From: Chitinophagales bacterium
GTDB lineage: Bacteria; Bacteroidota; Bacteroidia; Chitinophagales; UBA2359
Direction: 5' to 3'
DNA: 8,595 nt
Assembly (NCBI GenBank): GCA_020631035.1
Contig: JAHDIA010000020.1
Coordinates: 1-8,595, forward strand
Under the pieces are notes generated by a model. It was not told where the DNA came from. It did not search any database and was given only the letters and a program-made list of their open reading frames with translations. Each line of letters starts with the position of its first letter. The first letter of the stretch is position 1. Below are positions 1 to 6,114 of the stretch, in pieces. The position numbers and the translations under genes were made by a program.

Positions 1-48
1 CAGGGAGCCCCAAAAGTTTGAAACACCAACGTTCCATACAAAAAAGAA

Positions 49-56
49 AAGGAAGG
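49..56 (+). promoter_or_regulatory. Ribosome binding site of moaA
   Basis: A purine-rich AAGGAAGG lies 9 nt before the ATG at 66. It supports that ATG over the TTG at 18, which would add 16 basic residues (rich in K, R and Q) that are not part of the MoaA fold. Confidence 0.55.
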
Positions 57-65
57 TTAAACAGT

Positions 66-1043
66 ATGAAAGACAAATTTGGTAGAACCATCAATTATGT
101 ACGCCTAGCCGTTACCGACCGTTGCAATCTACGGTGTCAATATTGTATGCCCCTAGAAGGCATAAAATTTCTACCCAAAAAAGAAGTCCTGAGTTATGAA
201 GAAATGGAGCGATTGATGCAGATTATGGTCGGTTTGGGAGTAACAAAAGTGCGCATTACAGGTGGCGAACCCTTTGTGCGTCGAGACCTCATTGTGTTTC
301 TACGAAAACTCCGACAAATCGAAGGACTCCAAAAACTCAATATTACCACCAATGCCACCCTATTAAAACCTCATTTATCAGAAGTCAAAGAACTATTTGA
401 TTCTGTCAATGTCAGCCTTGACAGCCTTGACCCACAACGTTTTCTTGAAATCACCCGAAGAGACAGCTTTGCCGAAGTAATGCAAAACATCAAAGCATTG
501 TTGGCATTGGACATTCCTGTTAAAATCAATGCAGTGGTGATGCAAGACAAAAATATAGCCGATATTCTACCAATGGTTGAATGGACACGCCATACCAATA
601 TTGATGTCCGTTTTATCGAAGAAATGCCCTTTAATGGAGTAGGGCAGCAATATCCTAAATTGGTCTGGGACTACAAAAAAATCTTGGCACATATCCAAGA
701 AACTTATCCCGAAGTCGAAAGCCTCGAAAATCCCAATGGCGCAACCGCTCTGAACTACAAAGTGAAAGGCTTTAAAGGCAAATTTGGCATCATTCCTGCC
801 TTTTCTCGAACGTTTTGTGGCACTTGCAACCGTATCCGACTGACAGCCAAAGGCAAATTGCGTACTTGTTTGTACAGCAACAATGGATTGGATTTGAAAG
901 GGCTGTTGCGTAGTGGAAAAAGTGATCTTGAAATTGCCAATGCCATCAAAGCAGCGGTTTTGGGTAAGTATAAAAATGGTTTTGAAGCGGAGAAGGATAG
1001 GGGAAGTGCAGTATCAGAATCTATGACTACTATTGGGGGGTGA
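66..1043 (+). CDS. moaA: GTP 3',8-cyclase MoaA (radical SAM, Moco biosynthesis)
   Basis: MoaA is a cytoplasmic radical SAM enzyme that converts GTP to 3',8-cyclo-7,8-dihydro-GTP, which MoaC turns into cPMP. The 325-aa product has the usual family length. It begins with FGRTINYVRLAVTDRC and carries the SAM [4Fe-4S] motif CxxxCxxC at C20, C24 and C27. A GGEP motif (TGGEPFVRRD) for SAM binding follows. The second, GTP-binding cluster is formed by CxxC plus a distant Cys (C251, C254, C268) in FCGTCNRIRLTAKGKLRTC. The chain ends in the family's functional C-terminal Gly-Gly (MTTIGG). I chose the ATG at 66 because a purine-rich ribosome site precedes it and because homologues start just before FGR. 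The next gene starts 12 nt after the stop, so the two are probably cotranscribed. All key residues are present and the gene looks intact. Confidence 0.97.
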   Translation: MKDKFGRTINYVRLAVTDRCNLRCQYCMPLEGIKFLPKKEVLSYEEMERLMQIMVGLGVTKVRITGGEPFVRRDLIVFLRKLRQIEGLQKLNITTNATLLKPHLSEVKELFDSVNVSLDSLDPQRFLEITRRDSFAEVMQNIKALLALDIPVKINAVVMQDKNIADILPMVEWTRHTNIDVRFIEEMPFNGVGQQYPKLVWDYKKILAHIQETYPEVESLENPNGATALNYKVKGFKGKFGIIPAFSRTFCGTCNRIRLTAKGKLRTCLYSNNGLDLKGLLRSGKSDLEIANAIKAAVLGKYKNGFEAEKDRGSAVSESMTTIGG

Positions 1044-1055
1044 AATACCAAAATT

Positions 1056-1619
1056 ATGCATACACTACACATCAAAAATATGGTCTGTCCTCGCTGTGTC
1101 AACAGTGTGCGTAATATTTTATTAGAACTAAAATTGACCTACAATAAAATAGAGTTGGGCAAAGTAGAATTGGCGGAAATCCCTATCACCAATCAACAAA
1201 AATTGCTTAGTCAAAAACTAGAAGAATTGGGCTTTGAGCTATTGGATACAAAAGAAGGAAAACTCATCAACGCCATCAAAACTTATTTGGTCGAACACAT
1301 CCATTATGGCAAACACCAAAGCAAGCAAAATATTTCAGATGCACTAAGTCAGCACTTAAATAGAGAATATTCAGCTTTAAGCAAAACTTTTAGCAAAGTC
1401 GAGGGCATCACCATCGAAAAATACATCGTCTACCAAAAAGTTGAACGCATCAAAGAGTTGTTGAGTTATGACGAGAGGAGCATCACTGAAATTGCCTACA
1501 AGCTCAATTATAGTAGTTCTGCCCATCTATCTAGCCAATTCAAAAAAGTGACAGGAATGTCCCCCTCACAATTCAAAAAAATGAGTAGTAAAAACAGAAA
1601 TTCGCTAGATTCTATTTGA
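1056..1619 (+). CDS. HMA-like metal-sensing domain fused to AraC-family HTH regulator
   Basis: The 187-aa protein has two parts. Residues 1-65 look like a small heavy-metal-associated (ferredoxin-like) domain: IKNMVCPRC puts a CxxC metal site at C11 and C14 after the first strand, and QKLEELGFEL resembles the last helix and strand. Residues about 70-176 form an AraC-type DNA-binding domain with two helix-turn-helix units, near 92-113 and 143-165, ending in the family signature region (ITEIAYKLNYSSSAHLSSQF, then KKVTGMSPSQFKK). This architecture is known from Bacteroidota and usually sits near metal-resistance genes. I infer a cytoplasmic regulator that senses Cu(I) or another thiophilic metal and controls the secreted metal-binding genes downstream. 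It lies 12 nt after moaA, so the sensor may be expressed with a Moco enzyme. The metal and the target operator are not visible in the sequence. Confidence 0.85.
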   Translation: MHTLHIKNMVCPRCVNSVRNILLELKLTYNKIELGKVELAEIPITNQQKLLSQKLEELGFELLDTKEGKLINAIKTYLVEHIHYGKHQSKQNISDALSQHLNREYSALSKTFSKVEGITIEKYIVYQKVERIKELLSYDERSITEIAYKLNYSSSAHLSSQFKKVTGMSPSQFKKMSSKNRNSLDSI

Positions 1620-1753
1620 TTTTGATATTTAGGACGGAACGTTCAAATACTTCGTCGATTCGTGTGTCCCAGCTATCAGTCATACATGGTATGTACTTCT
1701 ATCTGGCGTAGGCTCCATTCTTTGGGTTCTTCGTCGCATCTTTCCATAATCAT
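1612..1753 (-). pseudogene. Possible frameshifted gene remnant of about 45 aa
   Basis: On the minus strand two short open frames abut in protein-like sequence. The first runs from ATG at 1753 to TGA at 1676-1678 and encodes 25 aa (MIMERCDEEPKEWSLRQIEV...). The second, in another frame, runs from ATG at 1683 to TAG at 1612-1614 and encodes 23 aa (MTDSWDTRIDEVFERSVLN...). A single base change in length near 1678-1683 would join them into one acidic, Trp-containing chain. The first frame also stays open for about 60 nt upstream, coding a hydrophobic stretch, which hints at a longer ancestor. I do not recognise the family. The plus strand also has an open frame without a start over 1631-1747, so this could be chance. 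The end overlaps the last 8 nt of the AraC-type gene. Confidence 0.3.
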
Positions 1754-1818
1754 ATAAATAAAATCCACAATAATGTAAAAGTTAAAAGGAAAGATGAGGT
1801 TATATTTACATATAGTTT

Positions 1819-2283
1819 ATGAAACCAAATGGTACATATCGATTTATAGCCTTATTGATGGCTTGCTTGACCCTGATTACCTCAACAGGTTTTGCAGCAG
1901 ATATGCACTATTGTCAAGGCGAACTAAAACACTTTAGTTTGTTTGGTGAGGCAAAGTCTTGTCACGAAATCAATGCAAACAAACATTGCAAATCTACAAC
2001 TAAGACAACTTGCCACAGTACCCCAAAAGAAAATGCACAAGCACCTTCCTGTCAAAAGGATTGTTGCAACAATGAGGCAGCATTTCTTTCTTTAGATACA
2101 GATGTGGTAGATGTGTCTGTGGACAAAACTGAACCCATATCAACACAGTGGATGGCAGTTATATCAACTCCACAGTTTACTTTGCCTCCAATGTTTTACT
2201 ACTCTTTTAAACACCACCAAAATTACAAATCACCCTTACTGAAACGAGATATACCATTGCTTGTTCAGTCATTCCTTCTTTAG
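1819..2283 (+). CDS. Cys-rich secreted protein, HYC_CC_PP-like family
   Basis: The 154-aa protein begins with a signal peptide (basic start, hydrophobic core FIALLMACLTLI, likely cleavage near residues 25-27 in GFAAD). The mature part has MHYCQGELK (H30, Y31, C32), several further cysteines (C48, C57, C65, C78) and an adjacent pair C82-C83 in QKDCCNNE. The C-terminus is the conserved-looking YKSPLLKRDI...QSFLL. This order matches the Bacteroidota family named after its HYC, CC and PP motifs; the last appears here as SP at 138-139 instead of PP. The biochemical role of the family is not established to my knowledge. The cysteines and histidines, and the neighbouring HMA and AraC-fusion genes, suggest an extracytoplasmic protein that handles copper or another soft metal. 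It is preceded by a 199-nt gap, so it probably starts its own transcript. Confidence 0.75.
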   Translation: MKPNGTYRFIALLMACLTLITSTGFAADMHYCQGELKHFSLFGEAKSCHEINANKHCKSTTKTTCHSTPKENAQAPSCQKDCCNNEAAFLSLDTDVVDVSVDKTEPISTQWMAVISTPQFTLPPMFYYSFKHHQNYKSPLLKRDIPLLVQSFLL

Positions 2284-2287
2284 ACTA

Positions 2288-2384
2288 GTATTCTTTTAAA
2301 AGCGTATTCTGCGAATGCGACTGAGCCTTTGCGCCTATAATACAATCATTTATTGATTAAATAAAAGAACCACTAAAAGAATAC
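2288..2384 (+). promoter_or_regulatory. Structured leader: 11-bp inverted repeat enclosing two hairpins
   Basis: GTATTCTTTTA (2288-2298) and its perfect complement TAAAAGAATAC (2374-2384) bracket 75 nt. Inside lie a 7-bp hairpin with one G-T pair (CGTATTC 2303-2309, loop TGC, GAATGCG 2313-2319) and a small hairpin AATCA (2344-2348) with TGATT (2354-2358). As RNA this could fold as a three-way junction ending 3 nt before the ATG at 2388. A TATAAT at 2336-2341 is also present but is not the usual Bacteroidota promoter form. The function is inferred only. Confidence 0.4.
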
Positions 2385-2387
2385 ATT

Positions 2388-3173
2388 ATGAAACATCTTA
2401 GTTGGTGTCTGTGCATTTTTTGCACCACCTTTCTAAGTAGCCTATGTTTTGCGCAAGGTCCGCCCATTACAGGTGACAAACCCATTATGTTGGGAGCAAA
2501 ACGCCTATTGGTCAAAACATTGAGCGAAATTAGAAATACTGAAGAAGGCACATTTGCCAAAACTCCTTTGATGGTACACTATTTGCCAACTGCTAGTTCA
2601 TTGCTAGGCATTCATATTCCATTGACTTTTTACGATTTTAAATACAATCAATATTTGGGGTCAGGAACAAGCATAGGAGATATCGAAATTTTGGGCAAGT
2701 ACCAATTTTATAGAAAAGACAAAATGGCAAAAACCTTTAGAATGGTTGCCAAAACCTTACAAATTCTGCCTACTGGTAAAGAATTGGGTATAGAGGGAAT
2801 GAATACCCAATTGTATCAATCTTATGTGGCATTGGTTGCTGGCTATGAAAGTATCAAATATGGTATATCCAATGAATTGGGATACAATCTGGTCCCCAAT
2901 GGCGAGATAGACGAATTACGCTACAAACTGGGATTTGGCTTGCCTTTGCTTAAACCTACTTATCCTGTCAATCAAATCAATCTATATTTTGAATACCAAA
3001 GTAGTTGGTTTGTCGAAGCCGATGAGTATATGTTGCTTTATGCACAAGGCATCCAATATGCCAAAAATCAATTAACAGTGGAAGTCTCCATTCAACTTCC
3101 AATGATTCAAACAGTCTCATCAGAAAAAGAACGCAATTATAGCTTGTTTTTGGGAACGAGATATGTTTTTTAA
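2388..3173 (+). CDS. Outer-membrane beta-barrel, phenol-MetA-type 'transporter' family
   Basis: The 261-aa protein has a clear signal peptide (1-22, ending SSLCFA before Q23). The mature start GPPITGDKPIMLG is typical of a Bacteroidota family related to the MetA-pathway phenol-degradation barrel proteins, usually annotated simply as transporter. Alternating hydrophobic strands run along the whole chain, with conserved-looking blocks IGDIEILGKYQFY (96-108) and LPTGKE (127-132), and the chain ends in a terminal aromatic (GTRYVF), as outer-membrane barrels do. I infer an outer-membrane pore or channel. Its place between a Cys-rich secreted protein and a tandem HMA protein suggests a role in metal passage or envelope stress, but the substrate is unknown. 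The HMA gene follows after 32 nt, so the two are likely one transcript. Confidence 0.72.
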   Translation: MKHLSWCLCIFCTTFLSSLCFAQGPPITGDKPIMLGAKRLLVKTLSEIRNTEEGTFAKTPLMVHYLPTASSLLGIHIPLTFYDFKYNQYLGSGTSIGDIEILGKYQFYRKDKMAKTFRMVAKTLQILPTGKELGIEGMNTQLYQSYVALVAGYESIKYGISNELGYNLVPNGEIDELRYKLGFGLPLLKPTYPVNQINLYFEYQSSWFVEADEYMLLYAQGIQYAKNQLTVEVSIQLPMIQTVSSEKERNYSLFLGTRYVF

Positions 3174-3205
3174 CAACACTTTGTAAACTTTAAAATTTAT
3201 TTAAA

Positions 3206-3847
3206 ATGAAATATTTAATCATCATATTGAGCATTTTTGCTTTGTTCTTGGGCGTTCAGCCACAAGCCAACGCTCAAACCAATAACGACAAAGATCAATT
3301 TTCGGTAAAAGTAGACGGATTGGGGTGTCCTTTTTGTGCCTACGGTTTAGAGAAAAAATTTAAAGAACTAAAAGGCATCAAAAAAGTTGCCATCGAAATG
3401 GAAACAGGTATGATGACCTTCGAATATCCTACGGATAAGTCTTTGAGTATTGAACGAGTTGCACAGCAAGTAGAAGCGGCAGGGTATACGCCTGTTAGTG
3501 TAGAGGTTGCCAGAACAGATGGAACAATCGAAAGCTCTCAAAGCGAAGTCATCGAAGAACACATTGAAGAATCAGCATTGGTTGAAGCTCGATTTTTTGT
3601 AGCGGGCAATTGTGGGATGTGCAAAGCCCGAATCGAAAAAGCTGCCAATGGTGTAGCAGGGGTAACTGTTGCTGAATGGGACAAAGAAAGTAAAGAACTA
3701 TTTGTCACTTTTGATAGCTCTTTGGTTCAGCAAGAAGAAATCGAAGCAGCCATTGCCAAGTCTGGACACGATACCACCACTAGCAAAGCAGAGGAGGAAA
3801 CTTATAAAAATCTTCCAGGCTGTTGTCAGTACGAAAGAGTACCATAA
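3206..3847 (+). CDS. Secreted tandem heavy-metal-associated (HMA) domain protein
   Basis: The 213-aa protein carries an N-terminal signal peptide (about 1-23, cleaving after QANA). Two ferredoxin-like HMA domains follow. The first, near 30-100, has GLGCPFC with C41 and C44. The second, near 126-190, has AGNCGMC with C136 and C139. A charged Glu-rich linker joins them, and the C-terminus adds a Cys pair (C206-C207) in NLPGCCQYER, a tail common in Bacteroidota secreted HMA proteins. HMA domains bind Cu(I), Zn(II) or Hg(II) through the CxxC pair, usually handing the metal to a P-type ATPase or efflux complex. No such pump lies in this window, so the partner is elsewhere or the protein acts as a periplasmic buffer. 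It is the last gene before a strong terminator. Confidence 0.9.
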   Translation: MKYLIIILSIFALFLGVQPQANAQTNNDKDQFSVKVDGLGCPFCAYGLEKKFKELKGIKKVAIEMETGMMTFEYPTDKSLSIERVAQQVEAAGYTPVSVEVARTDGTIESSQSEVIEEHIEESALVEARFFVAGNCGMCKARIEKAANGVAGVTVAEWDKESKELFVTFDSSLVQQEEIEAAIAKSGHDTTTSKAEEETYKNLPGCCQYERVP

Positions 3848-3870
3848 CAATTTAACTTCTTTATACCTAG

Positions 3871-3889
3871 TTAAGCTAGTTTAGCTTAA
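3871..3889. repeat. Perfect 8-bp palindrome (hairpin or operator)
   Basis: TTAAGCTA (3871-3878) and TAGCTTAA (3882-3889) are perfect complements separated by GTT. It lies 24 nt after the stop of the HMA gene and 10 nt before the terminator stem. It could be a second hairpin of the transcript end or a dimer operator for the NHL gene. Confidence 0.5.
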
Positions 3890-3898
3890 TACTACTTC

Positions 3899-3929
3899 CC
3901 CCACTGCTTAAATAGTAGTGGGGATTTTT
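3899..3929 (+). terminator. Intrinsic terminator after the metal-binding genes
   Basis: The arms CCCCACTGCT (3899-3908) and AGTAGTGGGG (3914-3923) pair over 10 bp with one G-T pair around a TAAAT loop, and ATTTTT follows at once. It should end the 2388-3847 transcript and separate it from the NHL-moeA unit, whose first start is only 23 nt further on. Confidence 0.88.
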
Positions 3930-3952
3930 CCATATTTTAATTTAATCCACCA

Positions 3953-4765
3953 ATGACTACTTTTATAAAACCAATTTGGGGACTTTTTGTTTGTATACTT
4001 CTATTGTCTGCTTGTCAATCAAATAAAGAATGGACTTATCTCAAAACCATAGATTTGGCAGATAGTACGCCAATTGGTTTAACCGCATATCAAGGAAATA
4101 TTTGGATAGCCGATGGCGACCATAACCGCTTGGTTGAACTAGATAAAGAGGGGAATATAAAAAATAAACTAGAAGGCTGGGAACGTCCTATGCACTTAGA
4201 TAGCGATGCTCAAACGCTCTATATTCCTGAATATGGATCTGACAAGATTATTCAATGGAACAATGGGCAAAAGTCTTTTATGAGTATCACTGATAGCCTT
4301 GATGCTCCTGCAGGTATTTCAGTTTATAAAAATGAAAAAGCCATAGCTGATTTTTACAATCACAGAATCCTTTATTTTAATGGGACAAAATGGATTTCTT
4401 TTGGAAAAGAAGGCAAAGCCCAAGGAGATTTATACTACCCAACCGATGTGCAAATTACTACTAGCAAAATTTATGTAGCCGATGCCTACAACAATCGAGT
4501 ACAAGTATTTGACAAAACAGGAAAAGCCTTACAAGTTATTGGACAGACAGAACGGATGAATGCCGCTACAGGAATTTATGTGTCTAACAAACAAGTTTTT
4601 GTCACCGACTTTGAAAACGACAGAGTACTCATTTACGACCTTGAAGGAAATCTTCAACAAAGCATCAACCAAGGTTTAAACAAACCAACTGATTTACTCA
4701 TAATCGAAAAAGAGTTGTATATTGCCAATTACAAAGGAAAAAACTTAATGGTTTATCAGAGATAG
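3953..4765 (+). CDS. NHL-repeat beta-propeller lipoprotein
   Basis: The 270-aa protein has a lipoprotein signal with lipobox LSAC, giving a lipidated C21. The rest is a six-bladed NHL-type propeller. Repeats of the pattern I/V-Y-V-A-D-x-x-N-x-R-V are seen near 49-68 (IWIADGDHNRLVEL), 88-105, 129-147 (IADFYNHRILYF), 172-191 (IYVADAYNNRVQVF), 214-233 (VFVTDFENDRVLIY) and 254-270. NHL propellers are binding scaffolds, and a few are enzymes; no catalytic set is evident here. The residues after the lipid Cys (QSNKEW) are not acid-rich, so I cannot claim surface export. The gene ends 7 nt before moeA, so both are very likely cotranscribed. The promoter must lie in or around the terminator region, since only 23 nt separate it from the T-run. 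Confidence 0.85.
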   Translation: MTTFIKPIWGLFVCILLLSACQSNKEWTYLKTIDLADSTPIGLTAYQGNIWIADGDHNRLVELDKEGNIKNKLEGWERPMHLDSDAQTLYIPEYGSDKIIQWNNGQKSFMSITDSLDAPAGISVYKNEKAIADFYNHRILYFNGTKWISFGKEGKAQGDLYYPTDVQITTSKIYVADAYNNRVQVFDKTGKALQVIGQTERMNAATGIYVSNKQVFVTDFENDRVLIYDLEGNLQQSINQGLNKPTDLLIIEKELYIANYKGKNLMVYQR

Positions 4766-4772
4766 AAATAGA

Positions 4773-5975
4773 ATGATCACACCACAACAAGCAGAACAAA
4801 TCATACTCCAACATACTATGGCGTTTGACAACGAATATGTACCACTTCACCAAGCAGTTGGACACATTCTTGCCGAAGACATTCAAGCCGACCGAGACTT
4901 CCCACCCTTCAATCGAGTGACAATGGATGGGATTGCTTTACAATATGCGACCCTAGAAAACCAAGACCAAGCAGTCATAGAGTCAGTAGCCGCAGCAGGG
5001 GCAAATCAACAAGTACTTCAAAATCCTGATGCTTGTATCGAAGTCATGACAGGGGCAGTAATGCCAGAAGCCTGTGACACCGTTGTCCGTTATGAAGACC
5101 TCAAAATCGAGAATGGGATAGCTCATTTCCTAGAAAAAGAGAATTATTTTGAGGGCAAAAATGTACACAAACAAGGCAAAGACCGAAGTGAAAGGGAGGT
5201 CCTCATTCCGAAAAACACCTTACTCACACCTGCCGAAATCTCAGTCGCTGCGACTGTTGGGAAAGCCAATCTACTGGTCAAAGCCATCCCACAAATAGCA
5301 ATCATTGCCACAGGAGACGAACTAGTTGATGTCAATGAAATACCCTTGCCACATCAAATCCGTTCTTCCAATGTGTATACACTCCAAGCAGCATTAAATC
5401 AGTGGAAAGTCCCAAGCCAGATTCACCACCTCAAAGACGACAAACAAAAATTGACAGAGGCGATACAAGAAATCATCAAAACCAATAAAGTTTTGGTTTT
5501 GAGTGGAGGTGTTTCCAAAGGTAAATTCGACTTTGTTCCTGAAGTACTAGAAAGTTTGGGCATTCAGAAAAAATTTCATCGTCTTGCCCAGCGACCAGGC
5601 AAACCTTTTTGGTTTGGGGCTTCTAATGAAGGTGTCTTGGTTTTTGCCCTTCCAGGCAATCCCATTTCGTCTTTTATGTGTTTGCACCGCTATGTCCAAA
5701 CTTGGCTCAAAGCTTGTTTGCAACAATCGACCAATGTTCCAAGCGCCATTCTTGCCCAAGACTTTGAGTTTGCTCCACAATTGACCTACTATTTGCAAGT
5801 CAAAACCCACATCAACGAATCAGGGCAGTGCATTGCCACGCCCCAAACAGGGAATGGTTCAGGGGACCTTGCCAATCTGACCTTAGCTGATGCCTTTCTC
5901 GAACTTCCAGCCGAAAAAACGATATTTAAGCAAGGGGGGATTTATCGAATATTTCCATTTAAGGGAATGTGGTAA
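4773..5975 (+). CDS. moeA: Molybdopterin molybdenumtransferase MoeA
   Basis: MoeA inserts molybdate into adenylylated molybdopterin to give the Mo cofactor in the cytoplasm. The 400-aa length fits the family. Visible blocks in order are PPFNRVTMDG (44-53), the N-terminal domain motif with the conserved Asp; TGAVMPEACDTVV (93-105); IATGDEL (178-184), opening the MoCF-like domain; SGGVSKGKFDF (244-254); QRPGKPFWFG (273-282); and FALPGNPISS (291-300). The C-terminal beta domain (about 325-400) follows. FNRVTMDG replaces the more common FDNSAMDG form, which is usual for this phylum. It starts 7 nt after the NHL gene and is followed by a 139-nt structured gap before moaC. No frameshift or missing motif is seen. 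Confidence 0.97.
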   Translation: MITPQQAEQIILQHTMAFDNEYVPLHQAVGHILAEDIQADRDFPPFNRVTMDGIALQYATLENQDQAVIESVAAAGANQQVLQNPDACIEVMTGAVMPEACDTVVRYEDLKIENGIAHFLEKENYFEGKNVHKQGKDRSEREVLIPKNTLLTPAEISVAATVGKANLLVKAIPQIAIIATGDELVDVNEIPLPHQIRSSNVYTLQAALNQWKVPSQIHHLKDDKQKLTEAIQEIIKTNKVLVLSGGVSKGKFDFVPEVLESLGIQKKFHRLAQRPGKPFWFGASNEGVLVFALPGNPISSFMCLHRYVQTWLKACLQQSTNVPSAILAQDFEFAPQLTYYLQVKTHINESGQCIATPQTGNGSGDLANLTLADAFLELPAEKTIFKQGGIYRIFPFKGMW

Positions 5976-6012
5976 ATTGATTGAGTGATTAGATAGGTTC
6001 TAAGGGATAGCA

Positions 6013-6039
6013 TTAAGTGTTAAGCACTGCCTCACTTAA
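6013..6039. repeat. Inverted repeat TTAAGTG / CACTTAA
   Basis: A perfect 7-bp inverted repeat (6013-6019 with 6033-6039) has a 13-nt spacer. The AGTG at 6016-6019 could instead pair with CACT at 6025-6028. No T-run follows on the + strand, so it is not a clear terminator of moeA. Confidence 0.35.
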
Positions 6040-6070
6040 AGAAAAAACTAAAGCAAATTTGTAACTTGCG

Positions 6071-6102
6071 AAAAAAACCGTTGGCGAATCCCAACGGGAT
6101 TC
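6071..6102 (-). terminator. Minus-strand terminator-like hairpin with an alternative fold
   Basis: CCGTTGG (6078-6084) pairs perfectly with CCAACGG (6091-6097), and an A7 run (6071-6077) abuts it. Read on the minus strand this is a stem followed by T7, the classic intrinsic terminator shape. An overlapping exclusive stem is GAATCCC (6086-6092) with GGGATTC (6096-6102). No minus-strand gene is found to terminate here, so it may instead be a dispersed palindromic repeat or a leader element of moaC. Confidence 0.5.
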
Positions 6103-6114
6103 AATGTTTATAAC

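Noticed and set aside
1..21. Possible tail of an upstream gene (frame 1, QGAPKV then TGA at 19-21)
   Set aside because: Six codons cannot be told from chance, and another frame is open to about 84.
18..65. TTG start giving a longer MoaA
   Set aside because: The extra basic residues are not family-like, and the ATG at 66 has a ribosome site.
755..1102. 115-aa minus-strand open frame across the moaA end
   Set aside because: It runs antisense to the conserved MoaA C-terminal cluster and tail, so it is a shadow frame.
3669..3884. 71-aa + strand open frame
   Set aside because: It lies in another frame inside the HMA gene and terminator region, with no family-like features.
5547..5810. 87-aa minus-strand open frame within moeA
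   Set aside because: It is the shadow of strongly conserved MoeA coding sequence.
5976..6114. Moco riboswitch before moaC
   Set aside because: The stems are short and simple and lack the multi-helix layout of that RNA, and the class is not typical of this phylum.
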